Source: an uncultured Lachnospiraceae bacterium (GTDB lineage Bacteria; Bacillota; Clostridia; Lachnospirales; Lachnospiraceae). Taken from it: a stretch of DNA of 64,000 bases. This document shows positions 42,733 to 51,373 of the stretch, piece after piece (positions within the stretch are counted from its first letter, which is position 1; each line of letters begins with the position of its first letter). The notes beneath the pieces were generated by a model. It did not search any database and was not told the DNA's origin. It saw only the letters and a list, made by a program, of their open reading frames with translations. The position numbers and the translations under genes are program-made. The stretch spans positions 42,188 through 106,187 of the forward strand of contig CAJTSL010000005.1 of assembly GCA_910578845.1 (NCBI GenBank). The letters are read 5' to 3'.

Positions 42733-44238
42733 ATGAAAGCAAATGTTACGTATTGGTTAGATGAAACGGTAAAAAGAGTGCCGGAGAAGGCTGCTTTTGT
42801 GGACGAGGGAAAGGCGGTTACCTTCCAAGAGCTGCAAAGACAGGCGAAAGCGCTTGCCTCACAGATGATACAGAGGGACTTGTTTAAAAAACCAGTTGTT
42901 ATTTATATGGAAAAAGGTGTGGATGTGCTGGTCTCTTTCATGGGCGCAGCATATAGCTGTAATTTCTATTCGCCGATTGATGTGGATATGCCGGCAAGCC
43001 GTGTGAATAAAATCTTAGAGGTGCTGTCACCTTCGCTTGTCATTACGACGAAGGCGTTGAAAGAAACGTTTGAAAGCTATGAGTATGAGGGAGAGTATCT
43101 GCTGTTCGATGAAGCATGCCGGGGGGAAATCTGTGAAGAAGAAATCGAAGCGGCAAGGAAGAAGGGCATTGACACCGATCTGCTCTATGTGCTGTTTACG
43201 TCAGGTTCGACAGGGGTGCCAAAAGGCGTTACGATCACGCACCGCTCTGTCATTGATTATATTGACTGGGTAACGGAGACGTTTGCGGTCACGGAAGAAG
43301 ACAGCTTCGGCAATCAGGCGCCATTTTATTTTGACAATTCTATTCTGGATATTTATAGTACGATAAAAAGCGGCGCAACCACTTATATTATCCCGAAGAA
43401 CCTCTTTGCCCAGCCGGTGCCGCTCTTAGAATATATCAAAGAGAAGAAGATCAATACGATTTTCTGGGTTCCTTCGGCGCTCATTGTGGTGGCGAAGCTC
43501 AAAGCATTCCGTAATGTAGACTTATCTGATACGCTAAAGAGAGTGCTTTTCTGCGGGGAAGTGATGCCTAATAAGCAATTGAATGTCTGGCGTAAATTCC
43601 TGCCGGATGTCGTATATGCCAATTTGTATGGCCCTACAGAGATAACGGATGCCTGTACTTATTATATCGTAGACAGAGAATTTTCCGACGATGAACCGTT
43701 GCCGATCGGCATACCGATGGCAAATACGGAGATTCTCGTATTAAATGAACATGACGGACTGGTCAAAGGAGAGGAAACGGGGGAACTATGCGTCAGAGGG
43801 ACGTCTCTTTCCATGGGATATTATAATAATCCCGAGAAGACGCGGGAAGCTTTCGTGCAAAATCCGCTGAATCCTTTCGTGCCGGAAACGATTTACCGGA
43901 CCGGGGATTTGGTGAAATATAATGAATACGGGGAAATCATCTATTTGTCCCGCAAAGATTTCCAGATCAAGCATATGGGACACCGGATTGAGCTGGGAGA
44001 GATTGAGACAGCCGTGTCTTCGCTGGAAGAGATTTCTTTATGCTGCTGTCTGTACGATGAAAAACGCCAGAAGATTGTATTATTCATAGAGGAAGAATTG
44101 GAAAAAGCCTATATCAATGAGCAGATTTCGCGGCTGGTGCCAGAATATATGCTGCCGAATAAGGTAATCACCTTAGAGCAGATGCCGATGAATGCAAACG
44201 GCAAGATTGACAGGGTGAAGCTAAAGGAACTGTTGTAA
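42733..44238 (+). CDS. DltA-like amino acid adenylation enzyme
   Basis: A 501-residue adenylate-forming enzyme. Core motifs are LFTSGSTGVPKG (A3, near residue 155), NLYGPTEIT (A5), YRTGDLVKY (A7), FQIKHMGHRIELGEIE (A8) and NANGKIDR (A10 lysine). The whole chain aligns by eye with DltA, including NQAPFYFDNSILDIYSTIKSGA and LFCGEVMP, where the cysteine that shapes the D-Ala pocket is kept. It would activate a small amino acid and load it on the carrier at 45424. Replacement of DltA's FDLSVMD by FDNSILD suggests a somewhat different pocket. GAGGGATT precedes the ATG; the frame is open further upstream. Confidence 0.83.
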   Translation: MKANVTYWLDETVKRVPEKAAFVDEGKAVTFQELQRQAKALASQMIQRDLFKKPVVIYMEKGVDVLVSFMGAAYSCNFYSPIDVDMPASRVNKILEVLSPSLVITTKALKETFESYEYEGEYLLFDEACRGEICEEEIEAARKKGIDTDLLYVLFTSGSTGVPKGVTITHRSVIDYIDWVTETFAVTEEDSFGNQAPFYFDNSILDIYSTIKSGATTYIIPKNLFAQPVPLLEYIKEKKINTIFWVPSALIVVAKLKAFRNVDLSDTLKRVLFCGEVMPNKQLNVWRKFLPDVVYANLYGPTEITDACTYYIVDREFSDDEPLPIGIPMANTEILVLNEHDGLVKGEETGELCVRGTSLSMGYYNNPEKTREAFVQNPLNPFVPETIYRTGDLVKYNEYGEIIYLSRKDFQIKHMGHRIELGEIETAVSSLEEISLCCCLYDEKRQKIVLFIEEELEKAYINEQISRLVPEYMLPNKVITLEQMPMNANGKIDRVKLKELL

Positions 44239-44305
44239 GAAACAGGAGCGTGTTATGGTGTAACAGCGTTTTGATATGATGTATTTTGCAGATAAGGAGA
44301 CAGGC

Positions 44306-45181
44306 ATGGCGTTCCAGAAAGTGGTTATCATTGGCTATGGTAAAGTAACGGGTGATATTTTAATATATGTGAAGGCGCGGCAGAAAGATTACGGCTGCCA
44401 ATTAGAGTTTATCGAGCATGAGATTCACCCTTTCAGCATCACGGAGAAAATATGTAGTGAAAATGAGATTCCTTTCGTGAGGATAGAGGATAAGAGAGAG
44501 CTTGCCGCTTACTTGCATAAAATCCGGGAGAAGACACTGCTCATTAGTGCGAGCAATAACTTCCTTTTCCCGAAATCTTTGGTGGAAAAAGAAAACGTGA
44601 CGATCATCAACTTCCATAACGCTTTGCTTCCCGCTTACCCGGGCAGGAACGCGCCAAGCTGGGTGATCTTCATGGGGGAAAAGGAAACTGGTATCACCTG
44701 GCATTATGTGACGGCGGGGATTGATGAAGGGAATATTATTATCCAGCGGACATGTGCCATCGGGGAAGATGTGAAAGCTTATGAGCTGACAGAACAGTTG
44801 ATGACATTGGCGTATGAAGCCTTTAAGGCGTGTTTCGATATGGTCATGGAAGAGCGCGCAGAAGCCAGGGAACAGGGATTTGAGCCCGGACGGAGAATGT
44901 ACCGTTCTTATGAAGTGCCGTCCGATGGTGTTTTCGATCTAACGGAAGATACAGCACAGATTTACCGGCTGCTTCGAAGCGTTGATTATGGTAAGGCAGG
45001 GATTTTCCCCGTACTGCGGACGAAGATAGACGGACAGGCTGCACAGATTCTGCGCTACCGGAAGGTTCCTGCGGCGAAACAGCCTGCTATATCCGATGGG
45101 GGGAACGAAACGGAAGGATTTATTTACCTACCGCTTGGAGAAGATAGTATGTTAAAATTGAAATATCGTAAAATGGAATGA
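44306..45181 (+). CDS. Formyltransferase (10-formyl-THF type) within a Dlt-like operon (B)
   Basis: A 291-residue formyltransferase. The active-site loop INFHNALLPAYPGRNAPSW has the Asn and His of the catalytic triad near residue 103, and GITWHYVTAGIDEGNII holds the Asp. SYEVPSDGVFDL and IYRLLRSVDYGKAGIFP follow. It resembles formyltransferase domains that start linear gramicidin-type peptide synthesis, and also sugar formyltransferases. AAGGAG six bases before the ATG at 44306 fixes the start; 44276 is not supported. Its place between a DltA-like enzyme and an acyl carrier protein suggests it formylates the carrier-bound amino acid (inference). Confidence 0.8.
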   Translation: MAFQKVVIIGYGKVTGDILIYVKARQKDYGCQLEFIEHEIHPFSITEKICSENEIPFVRIEDKRELAAYLHKIREKTLLISASNNFLFPKSLVEKENVTIINFHNALLPAYPGRNAPSWVIFMGEKETGITWHYVTAGIDEGNIIIQRTCAIGEDVKAYELTEQLMTLAYEAFKACFDMVMEERAEAREQGFEPGRRMYRSYEVPSDGVFDLTEDTAQIYRLLRSVDYGKAGIFPVLRTKIDGQAAQILRYRKVPAAKQPAISDGGNETEGFIYLPLGEDSMLKLKYRKME

Positions 45182-45194
45182 GAAGTGGTGGGAA

Positions 45195-45367
45195 ACTAAG
45201 TTTTGAAAGCCTTCCGTTTACAAAATAGACAAATCGTCGCAGGGTCGCTTTCGCTACATTATCGCTCGTAACGGTGCATAAGACGCCTCAATACGGCGTC
45301 TAAACACCGACGGCGTTAAAGTACCCTGCTCGTGATCTTGTCTATTTTGTACAACTAGGTTTTGAAA
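45195..45367. mobile_element. MITE-like inverted-repeat element with direct-repeat flanks
   Basis: TACAAAATAGACAA (45219-45232) is a perfect complement of TTGTCTATTTTGTA (45338-45351). The pairing continues inward, with GCAGGGT against ACCCTGC. An inner hairpin pairs AGACGCC (45281-45287) with GGCGTCT (45295-45301). Outside the arms a 14-base sequence occurs twice: ACTAAGTTTTGAAA at 45195-45208 and ACTAGGTTTTGAAA at 45354-45367. No coding region is present. It could be a non-autonomous insertion or a large structured RNA leader; it sits inside the Dlt-like gene set. Confidence 0.6.
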
Positions 45368-45374
45368 AATAAGA

Positions 45375-45390
45375 GTTTCGCAATCACCTA
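45375..45390 (+). other. 16-base leader motif shared with 57260
   Basis: GTTTCGCAATCACCTA occurs here, 34 bases before the carrier protein ATG, and again at 57260-57275 upstream of a GT2 gene. In both cases a GGTTTTGA stretch lies further upstream. Meaning unknown. Confidence 0.45.
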
Positions 45391-45423
45391 ATATAAGAAG
45401 AGTAGAAAGGAGCATATTTTATC

Positions 45424-45654
45424 ATGGAAGAGAGAGTTTTGGAGATTTTAGAGGAGCATTGTGAGGAAGCGATTGACTATGATGGCGATAGTATGATGGA
45501 GGATGGCGTCATTGATTCTTTCACGGTGATCAATGTGGTAAGTGATCTGGAAGACGAATTTGATATTGAGATTGATGCGAAATACGTTATCGCAGAGAAC
45601 TTTCGCAATAAAGAAGCGATTATTGATTTGGTCAAGAGACTGTTGGAGGAGTAA
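45424..45654 (+). CDS. Acyl/peptidyl carrier protein (DltC-like)
   Basis: A 76-residue carrier protein. The phosphopantetheine site is Ser32 in GVIDSFTVINVVSDLEDEFDIEI, with the DS-[FM] start typical of DltC. It is acidic and helical throughout, like all members. It would carry the amino acid activated by the DltA-like enzyme at 42733 and pass it to the MBOAT protein, whose ATG follows the TAA stop without a gap. AAGGAG stands 12 bases before the ATG. The gene is separated from the upstream enzymes by the inverted-repeat element. Confidence 0.88.
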   Translation: MEERVLEILEEHCEEAIDYDGDSMMEDGVIDSFTVINVVSDLEDEFDIEIDAKYVIAENFRNKEAIIDLVKRLLEE

Positions 45655-47229
45655 ATGCAGCTTTTATCCTATTCTTTTGTCATACTGTGGGTGATTGCGT
45701 TCGCGCTATATTACCTGGTGCCGAAGAAAATGCAGTGGTATGTGCTGCTTGCGGCAAGCCTGCTCTTTTATGTGGCCGGATTACAAGGCGTTCCGGTCGC
45801 ACTGTTGCTGACCGCGCTTAGTACGTATGCCTGCGGGATTTATTTACGAAAAAGCTTGGGAGCGCAGAAAGAGGCGCTCTTAGAGTGCGTGGATAAAGAG
45901 CAGAAGAAGCTTGTGAAAATGTCCTATGCGAAAAAGAGAAAGCGGATGCAGATCCTCTATTTTGCGTTCAATTTAGGCTTATTGGTATTTTATAAATATG
46001 CCGTGCTCACGATTCCGTTTTTGCAGGAGCATCTGGGCATACAGCCGGCTTTCCTTGCCAATGTAGTGATGCCGCTTGGCGTCTCTTTTTATACATTGAC
46101 GGCGATGGGGTATGTGATTGACGCAGGGAGGGAAAACTGTGAAATAGAGACAGATTTTCTCAAAGTTTTACTCACGCTTTCTTATTTTCCCGCGATTACA
46201 CAAGGGCCATTTAACCGTTTTGCCCATATGAAAGAACAATTTGAAGAATCGCATGCATTCGATTATGAGAGGATGCTGCGTGGCATCCAGCGCTTTGTAT
46301 GGGGGGCGTTTAAGAAGCTGGTCATTGCAGACAGGATGGCGATTTTTGTCAATCAGGTTTTCCAAAGTGAAGTTTCGGGGGTTGCAGGAAGTATCTATGC
46401 TTGCGCCATTGTTTTCTATATGTTGCAGCTCTATGCGGATTTTTCAGGCTATATTGATATGGCGATGGGTGTCAGCGAGACCTTTGGCATTGCTATGCCG
46501 GAGAATTTCAAAAGACCGTATTTTGCTAAGTCAGTTGCGGAGTTTTGGCGCAGGTGGCATATTACGCTCGGGTTATGGTTTAAGGATTATATTATGTTCT
46601 CTTTTGTCATGTCCGGCGCGGGGCGTAGGATCGGAAAGGCGTGTAAGAAGAAGTGGGACACAATGGGAAAGCATATCGTACCGATTATGGGCACGATGCT
46701 TGTCTGGATCTTCACCGGCATGTGGCATGGCAGAACGGTTGGGTATATGCTGTGGGGCCTCTATTATGGGGTAATTATGAGCCTTTCTCTCGTACTAGAG
46801 GCGAAATACCCGGTCTGGAAGGAAAAACTTCACATGAAAGAAGGGAAAGGTTATGCATTCTTCTGCATGGCTAGGACATGGCTCATTGTCTTTGTAGCGG
46901 ATGTGCTGATCAGGAGTGAAGATTTGGTGCAGGCGGCAGGCATATTCCGTGCATTTGTGACACACTTAGATCTTGGCGCGCTGTTATCTAAAACGCTGAC
47001 CTCTTATGGGTTAAGTAAGTATGAGTTTGCTTTGCTTTTCCTTTCGTTACTGGTTTGGCTTGCCGTTTCGCTTTTAGAAGAGCATGGAAGGGACGTACGT
47101 GCTTATTTGGCGGCTAGGCCGGCAGTTGTCCGTTGGTTCTGTTATTATGGCGTTGTATTATTGCTGCTGATCACGGGAATATACGGTGGGAATTATGATA
47201 CGGCAGTATTCTTATACCAGAGCTTTTAG
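45655..47229 (+). CDS. MBOAT acyltransferase, DltB/AlgI-like
   Basis: A 524-residue polytopic membrane protein of the MBOAT family. The N-terminal SYSFVILWVIAFALYYLVPKKMQWYVLLAASLLFY is the usual start of DltB/AlgI. VMPLGVSFYTLTAMGYVID, LQLYADFSGYIDMAMG, KSVAEFWRRWHITLGLWFKDYI and FTGMWHGRTVGYMLWGLYYG are family blocks; the His in MWHG (near residue 357) is the conserved catalytic one. It would move an acyl group from the carrier protein across the membrane to an outside acceptor, with the SGNH protein. GGAGGAG overlaps the end of the carrier gene and drives its translation. Confidence 0.88.
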   Translation: MQLLSYSFVILWVIAFALYYLVPKKMQWYVLLAASLLFYVAGLQGVPVALLLTALSTYACGIYLRKSLGAQKEALLECVDKEQKKLVKMSYAKKRKRMQILYFAFNLGLLVFYKYAVLTIPFLQEHLGIQPAFLANVVMPLGVSFYTLTAMGYVIDAGRENCEIETDFLKVLLTLSYFPAITQGPFNRFAHMKEQFEESHAFDYERMLRGIQRFVWGAFKKLVIADRMAIFVNQVFQSEVSGVAGSIYACAIVFYMLQLYADFSGYIDMAMGVSETFGIAMPENFKRPYFAKSVAEFWRRWHITLGLWFKDYIMFSFVMSGAGRRIGKACKKKWDTMGKHIVPIMGTMLVWIFTGMWHGRTVGYMLWGLYYGVIMSLSLVLEAKYPVWKEKLHMKEGKGYAFFCMARTWLIVFVADVLIRSEDLVQAAGIFRAFVTHLDLGALLSKTLTSYGLSKYEFALLFLSLLVWLAVSLLEEHGRDVRAYLAARPAVVRWFCYYGVVLLLLITGIYGGNYDTAVFLYQSF

Positions 47230-47305
47230 CGGGAATGACGGGAAAGTTTAAAAAGGTATGGCAAAGAGGATTCAGCCGGTATACTAGGTAGGAACGGAGA
47301 CCAAT

Positions 47306-48412
47306 ATGCGTAAAATAGCATTTCATTTGAATTGCCTGGAACAAGGCGGTGCGGAACGGGTTGTGACGAATCTGGCGAACCGGTTCGTGGAGAATGGGTA
47401 TCAGGTCGTGATCGCCACGGAATGGTACGGGCAGGATGAGTTTTGGACGGATCCACGTGTCAAGCGTGTCCATGTCGGGTTGCGTGAAGGAGATGACAAG
47501 AAGCCTCATTTGCTACAGATCTTGTTGCGCATTAAATATTTGAAGGATTTTATCAAAACAGAAAGACCGGATATTTTGATACCGTTTGCCAGAAAAGCGT
47601 TGTATCGGGGACTGATGGCGGCTTATTTCATGAAAATCCCGGTTCTTATTTCCATTCGGACTGATCCGGTTGGGCATTATGAGGAGATATCCGATAAAAT
47701 ACAGATCCCGGTTCTTTTCAAAAGAGCGGATGGCTGTGTCTTCCAGACAGAAGGCGCGCGGGAGTTCTTCGCGCCGCGCTTACAGGAAAATTCCCGCATC
47801 ATCTTAAATCCGATTAATCCGAAATACATCGGTGTGCCAATGCCAAAGAAGCGCAATAAGAGCGTCGTGCAGTCCGGGCGTCTGGTGGACTTTAAAAACC
47901 AGCCTATGCTCATCCGCGCTTTTATAGAAGTGCATAAGAAACATCCGGATTATGATTTGAAAATCTACGGTGGGGATTCTCTGGATGGAACAAAGGAAAT
48001 ATTAGAGGGACTGATTGCCGAAAACCATGCGGAAGATTATATTCATTTGATGGGCGCTAGCGACAATCTGGAAAAAGATCTTGTGGATGCGGCGCTTTTT
48101 GCGTTTACTTCTGATTGGGAAGGCTTGCCGAATGCCTTAATGGAAGCGATGGCGCTTGGTTTGCCGATTGTTGCGACGGACTGCCCCTGTGGAGGGCCTA
48201 GAACGATTATGACCAACGAAGTAGACGGGCTGCTAATCCCTATTAAGGATGTAAAAGCATTGGAAGAGGGGATTAACCGCTTGATAGAGAACTCTGATTT
48301 TGCCGAAGAGCTTGGCATGCAGGCGAGGAAGATTGCAGAGCGGGCCAATGGGGATGTTGTCTTTGCACAGTGGCGGGATTATATAGAAGAGCTATGTGAC
48401 AAGGAAGGGTAG
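47306..48412 (+). CDS. GT4 glycosyltransferase
   Basis: A 368-residue GT-B enzyme. KIAFHLNCLEQGGAERVVTNLANRF, PVLISIRTDPVGHY, SVVQSGRLVDFKNQPMLIRAF and FTSDWEGLPNALMEAMALGLPIVATDCPCGGPRTIM are standard GT4 blocks of the PglH/AmsD kind. It is a close relative in layout to the gene at 54043. GGAG lies upstream of the ATG. The donor and acceptor are unknown; it would act on the cytoplasmic side. Confidence 0.82.
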   Translation: MRKIAFHLNCLEQGGAERVVTNLANRFVENGYQVVIATEWYGQDEFWTDPRVKRVHVGLREGDDKKPHLLQILLRIKYLKDFIKTERPDILIPFARKALYRGLMAAYFMKIPVLISIRTDPVGHYEEISDKIQIPVLFKRADGCVFQTEGAREFFAPRLQENSRIILNPINPKYIGVPMPKKRNKSVVQSGRLVDFKNQPMLIRAFIEVHKKHPDYDLKIYGGDSLDGTKEILEGLIAENHAEDYIHLMGASDNLEKDLVDAALFAFTSDWEGLPNALMEAMALGLPIVATDCPCGGPRTIMTNEVDGLLIPIKDVKALEEGINRLIENSDFAEELGMQARKIAERANGDVVFAQWRDYIEELCDKEG

Positions 48413-48485
48413 TCCGGAATTAAATAAGAACGGGTGTTATTAATATAAGTAAGAGCAGCTACCATACGATAAGGAGGGCATTAAC

Positions 48486-49952
48486 ATGAAATGGAGAAAA
48501 TATGGAGAGGGCGCGGCTATTGCAGCAAACTGCCTAGTGATTTTTTTCATGGTCTATGTTATCGCAAAAAGCGCGGGATATACCGTGATTGTCGGGGACG
48601 ACTTCACGCATGGCGTCAGGGTAGGTGCGTTCCATGTCCCTTTTTTCCAATATTTTGTCGCCTCGTTGCAATATATGAAAGAAATTTACCTCGATTGGCA
48701 GGGGACGTATTTTGCGATGTTCTTACAGGCATTCCTATCGCCGATTAATAATTTCGGCCTGCCGCAGTTAAAGCTTGTCATGATTTTGAATGTACTGCTC
48801 TTTGTCGCGTCTTTATTCGGTGTCATCTGGGTAGCGTTTGATTTGTTCTGTCAGGAGAAGAAGCACCTATGCGTTAGGCTGACGGTCTTTTCCCTGCTTT
48901 TGTTTTCTATTTTGGATGCCAATATCTATACGGAAGTCTTTTTCTGGTATTCTGGCGCGGTGGCGTATAGTTTTCCCTTATCTTGTATGCTGTTTGCCAT
49001 CATGTTTTTCCTCATGTCGAATAACGATCGTTATTCCAATAAAAGGAAATTGGTTTTATCTATTGTATCTGCGTTCTTCCTTTTCTGTGCATCCGGTGGT
49101 TCGCTGGCGGTTACGGGGACGGGATGTTATAGTGTTTTGTTGTTGACGTTTGGGTTTTATCTGGCTTCCCGGAAAATTTCCGTCAGGAATATTGTCGTAA
49201 CAGTAGTTGGCATCATTGGCGCGCTCATTAATGTCGTTGCCCCCGGTAATTTCTCACGACATACACAGAATAGCGGTGACGGGAATTTTATGCTGCTACA
49301 GTCAGTCAAATGGACAGTGAAGAATGTCTGGGCGGAGACGGAGCGGCTGACGAAAGAAACGATGTTCGGCGTTATGCTCGTTGCGATGTTGCTGATCGGG
49401 ATTTACTTGTCTGCCAGATTGCAGGGGATCTTGAAAGAATATGGGATCATCAGCGTTTTAGCACTGGCGGCAGGATATGTGACGGCGTTGCCCGTTGCGG
49501 TTGGTTATGCAGGACCACTATTCCCGAACAGGTGTTATTTTGTTCTGGATGTCGTGTTGGCTATAACATTATTGAATTTTGCGGTTTTCATTGGCTGCTG
49601 TCTGGACAAGTGGGCAGGCTTGCGGGAGAATAAAAGTGCATGCGCAGTTTTAGGGATTGTGTTGTTTGCCGTATTTTTGGCAGCACCGGAATCTGTTTCT
49701 GAGTCTTCGCTAATGACGGTGGCTCAGTCCATGCATAATGGCACTTATCAGAATTATTATGAAGATTGCGTTGCCGTATACGATTATCTGGAGAATTGCG
49801 AGGAAGATAATGTGGTGTTGCCTATGCCGGGATGGATTGATCATTTTGCCTGTTTCTATTTTGATGAAGATGAGACTTCATGGGTAAATGTCGGTATTGC
49901 AGAGTATTATGGCAAGGAATCGGTGAAGTGCGGCGAATGGCAGAATGAATAA
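48486..49952 (+). CDS. DUF6056-like polytopic membrane protein (copy 1)
   Basis: A 488-residue protein with about eleven helices. After helix one, IVGDDFTHGVRVG holds an Asp pair, and YLDWQGTYFAMFLQAF then EVFFWYSGAVAYSFPL follow. The same DD, WQGTY and W-Y-[SN]-G order is found in the gene at 62383, which marks the DUF6056 type. An acidic outer loop after the first helix again looks GT-C-like. AAGGAGG ten bases upstream is one of the best ribosome sites here. Its task is probably sugar transfer outside the membrane (inference). Confidence 0.62.
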   Translation: MKWRKYGEGAAIAANCLVIFFMVYVIAKSAGYTVIVGDDFTHGVRVGAFHVPFFQYFVASLQYMKEIYLDWQGTYFAMFLQAFLSPINNFGLPQLKLVMILNVLLFVASLFGVIWVAFDLFCQEKKHLCVRLTVFSLLLFSILDANIYTEVFFWYSGAVAYSFPLSCMLFAIMFFLMSNNDRYSNKRKLVLSIVSAFFLFCASGGSLAVTGTGCYSVLLLTFGFYLASRKISVRNIVVTVVGIIGALINVVAPGNFSRHTQNSGDGNFMLLQSVKWTVKNVWAETERLTKETMFGVMLVAMLLIGIYLSARLQGILKEYGIISVLALAAGYVTALPVAVGYAGPLFPNRCYFVLDVVLAITLLNFAVFIGCCLDKWAGLRENKSACAVLGIVLFAVFLAAPESVSESSLMTVAQSMHNGTYQNYYEDCVAVYDYLENCEEDNVVLPMPGWIDHFACFYFDEDETSWVNVGIAEYYGKESVKCGEWQNE

Positions 49953-49982
49953 TAGAACGTGTTGCATGGCTGATCGGAGATA

Positions 49983-50011
49983 TTGTCTGTATTATTTTGG
50001 AAAAGTATGGT
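49983..50011 (+). promoter_or_regulatory. Possible promoter before the second SGNH-like gene
   Basis: TTGTCT at 49983-49988 and TATGGT at 50006-50011 are 17 bp apart, and TAAAAT directly follows as another possible -10. It lies 30 bp after the DUF6056-like stop and about 120 bp before the ATG at 50130. The leader between them is AT-rich, with no other feature seen. Confidence 0.45.
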
Positions 50012-50129
50012 AAAATGTTAAAACGGTAGTTTATAAGGCGTTTTATGTACAGTACCTGAACATAAATTCTGAGCATAATATCGAAACATATACAAAAATG
50101 AAAATCAGCATAGATAAACAGGGGTATGT

Positions 50130-51203
50130 ATGACTCGTAAGCAGGCATTGCAAAGTATTATTTTCATAGGAATGTTCCTTCTGGCGTTGGTCCCGGTCTC
50201 CTATATCGTCCGCACAAACGGAGATGTAAAGGACAGGTTTTCGGGATTCTATGCGGAAGCGGACAATACGTTAGATATCGTGATGATTGGCTCAAGTCCG
50301 GTCTTTCCATATTATTCGGCGCCAATGCTATGGGGAGAGAGCGGGATTGCAGCATATCCGTTATCTTCGAATGTGCAAAGGCCAGCGGCTATGAAATATT
50401 TGGTGAAAGAGGCCGAAAAGACGCAGTCACCGTCTCTTTATATATTCGAAATGAGAATGTTTACGATGGAGGATAAAGGATTATCCGAAAACATGGCATA
50501 TACGAGAGGCGTAACGGATAATCTCAGATATTCTAAGAACCGTGTGGAGACAATCCGCGCGCTCGTACCGGAGACAGAGGACAGATTAAGCTACTATATC
50601 GATTTATTCAAGTATCATACGAATTGGAAGATGTTTGCTTTTGCCTCAGAGTGGGAGAATTGGAGATACCACAAAGAAAATGAATGGAAAGGCTTCCAGG
50701 TGAAAGACGAAGTCGGGCCAACGGCAAGGCCGGAGGCAGGCGGAATGGAAGGAGAACTTGCAATTCCGGCGGAACAGGAAGCTTATCTGAAAGATTTGTT
50801 GCAATATTTGCAGGAAAATGAATTGCAAGCGTTATTTATTGTCTCTCCTTATGGCGTAAGCATAGAGGATCAACAGATGTTCAATTATATGGGCCAGATC
50901 GTGGAAGATGCCGGTTATCGATTCCTGAATATGAATAATTATTATGATGAGATTGGCATTGTCTTCGAGGAAGATTTTGCTGATTATGCCAGCCATACGA
51001 ATATTGTGGGAGCAGAGAAGTGTACGGCTTTTCTGGAACGCTATTTATTGGAGAATTACCAATTTACGGATAAAAGAGGCAATCCCTTATATTCTTCATG
51101 GGATGATGCATATGCGTTATGGCTTTCAGAGCGGGAAGAAGCCGGAGAGGTGATTGCACAGCGCATTGCCAATGAGGATTATGCAGTAATAGAAGAACAG
51201 TGA
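50130..51203 (+). CDS. Membrane-anchored SGNH hydrolase-like protein (second copy)
   Basis: A 357-residue protein with one N-terminal helix (SIIFIGMFLLALVPVSYIV). DIVMIGSSPVFPYY has the candidate serine, and DYASHTNIVGAEKCTAF near the C-terminus is the D-x-x-H-x-N-x-x-G block of SGNH proteins. The outside location and fold suggest an acyltransferase or esterase acting on the exported glycan. It is a distant relative in layout of the gene at 41588. AGGGG precedes the ATG. An imperfect TTCCTA/TAGGAA hairpin lies just after the stop (51207-51225), possibly a weak terminator. Confidence 0.68.
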   Translation: MTRKQALQSIIFIGMFLLALVPVSYIVRTNGDVKDRFSGFYAEADNTLDIVMIGSSPVFPYYSAPMLWGESGIAAYPLSSNVQRPAAMKYLVKEAEKTQSPSLYIFEMRMFTMEDKGLSENMAYTRGVTDNLRYSKNRVETIRALVPETEDRLSYYIDLFKYHTNWKMFAFASEWENWRYHKENEWKGFQVKDEVGPTARPEAGGMEGELAIPAEQEAYLKDLLQYLQENELQALFIVSPYGVSIEDQQMFNYMGQIVEDAGYRFLNMNNYYDEIGIVFEEDFADYASHTNIVGAEKCTAFLERYLLENYQFTDKRGNPLYSSWDDAYALWLSEREEAGEVIAQRIANEDYAVIEEQ

Positions 51204-51266
51204 TAGTTCCTATTATCATTAGGAAGCTTGTTCATTTTGCATGGACTTTGGTTATGGAGAGGGAGT

Positions 51267-51294
51267 TTGGCAATTGTCTATAGAAATATATTTT
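51267..51294 (+). promoter_or_regulatory. Weak candidate promoter before the deacetylase-like gene
   Basis: TTGGCA at 51267-51272 is followed after 16 bp by TATTTT in a very AT-rich stretch. It lies in the 170-bp gap between 51203 and 51374. Other -10 choices overlap, so the exact box is uncertain. Confidence 0.3.
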
Positions 51295-51373
51295 ATAAAG
51301 GAAAATTAATGCACCGGGAACACTTTTCCGAATAGTGAGATAAATCATAAAGAATGAAGGAGATAAATAACAT

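Noticed and set aside
45195..45367. Element considered as a T-box or other known riboswitch
   Set aside because: No T-box sequence or specifier arrangement, and no known riboswitch core, was recognised; the terminal inverted repeats and direct repeats fit an insertion better.
47264..47280. TATACT as a -10 box before the GT4 gene at 47306
   Set aside because: No acceptable -35 hexamer is found 16 to 18 bp upstream.
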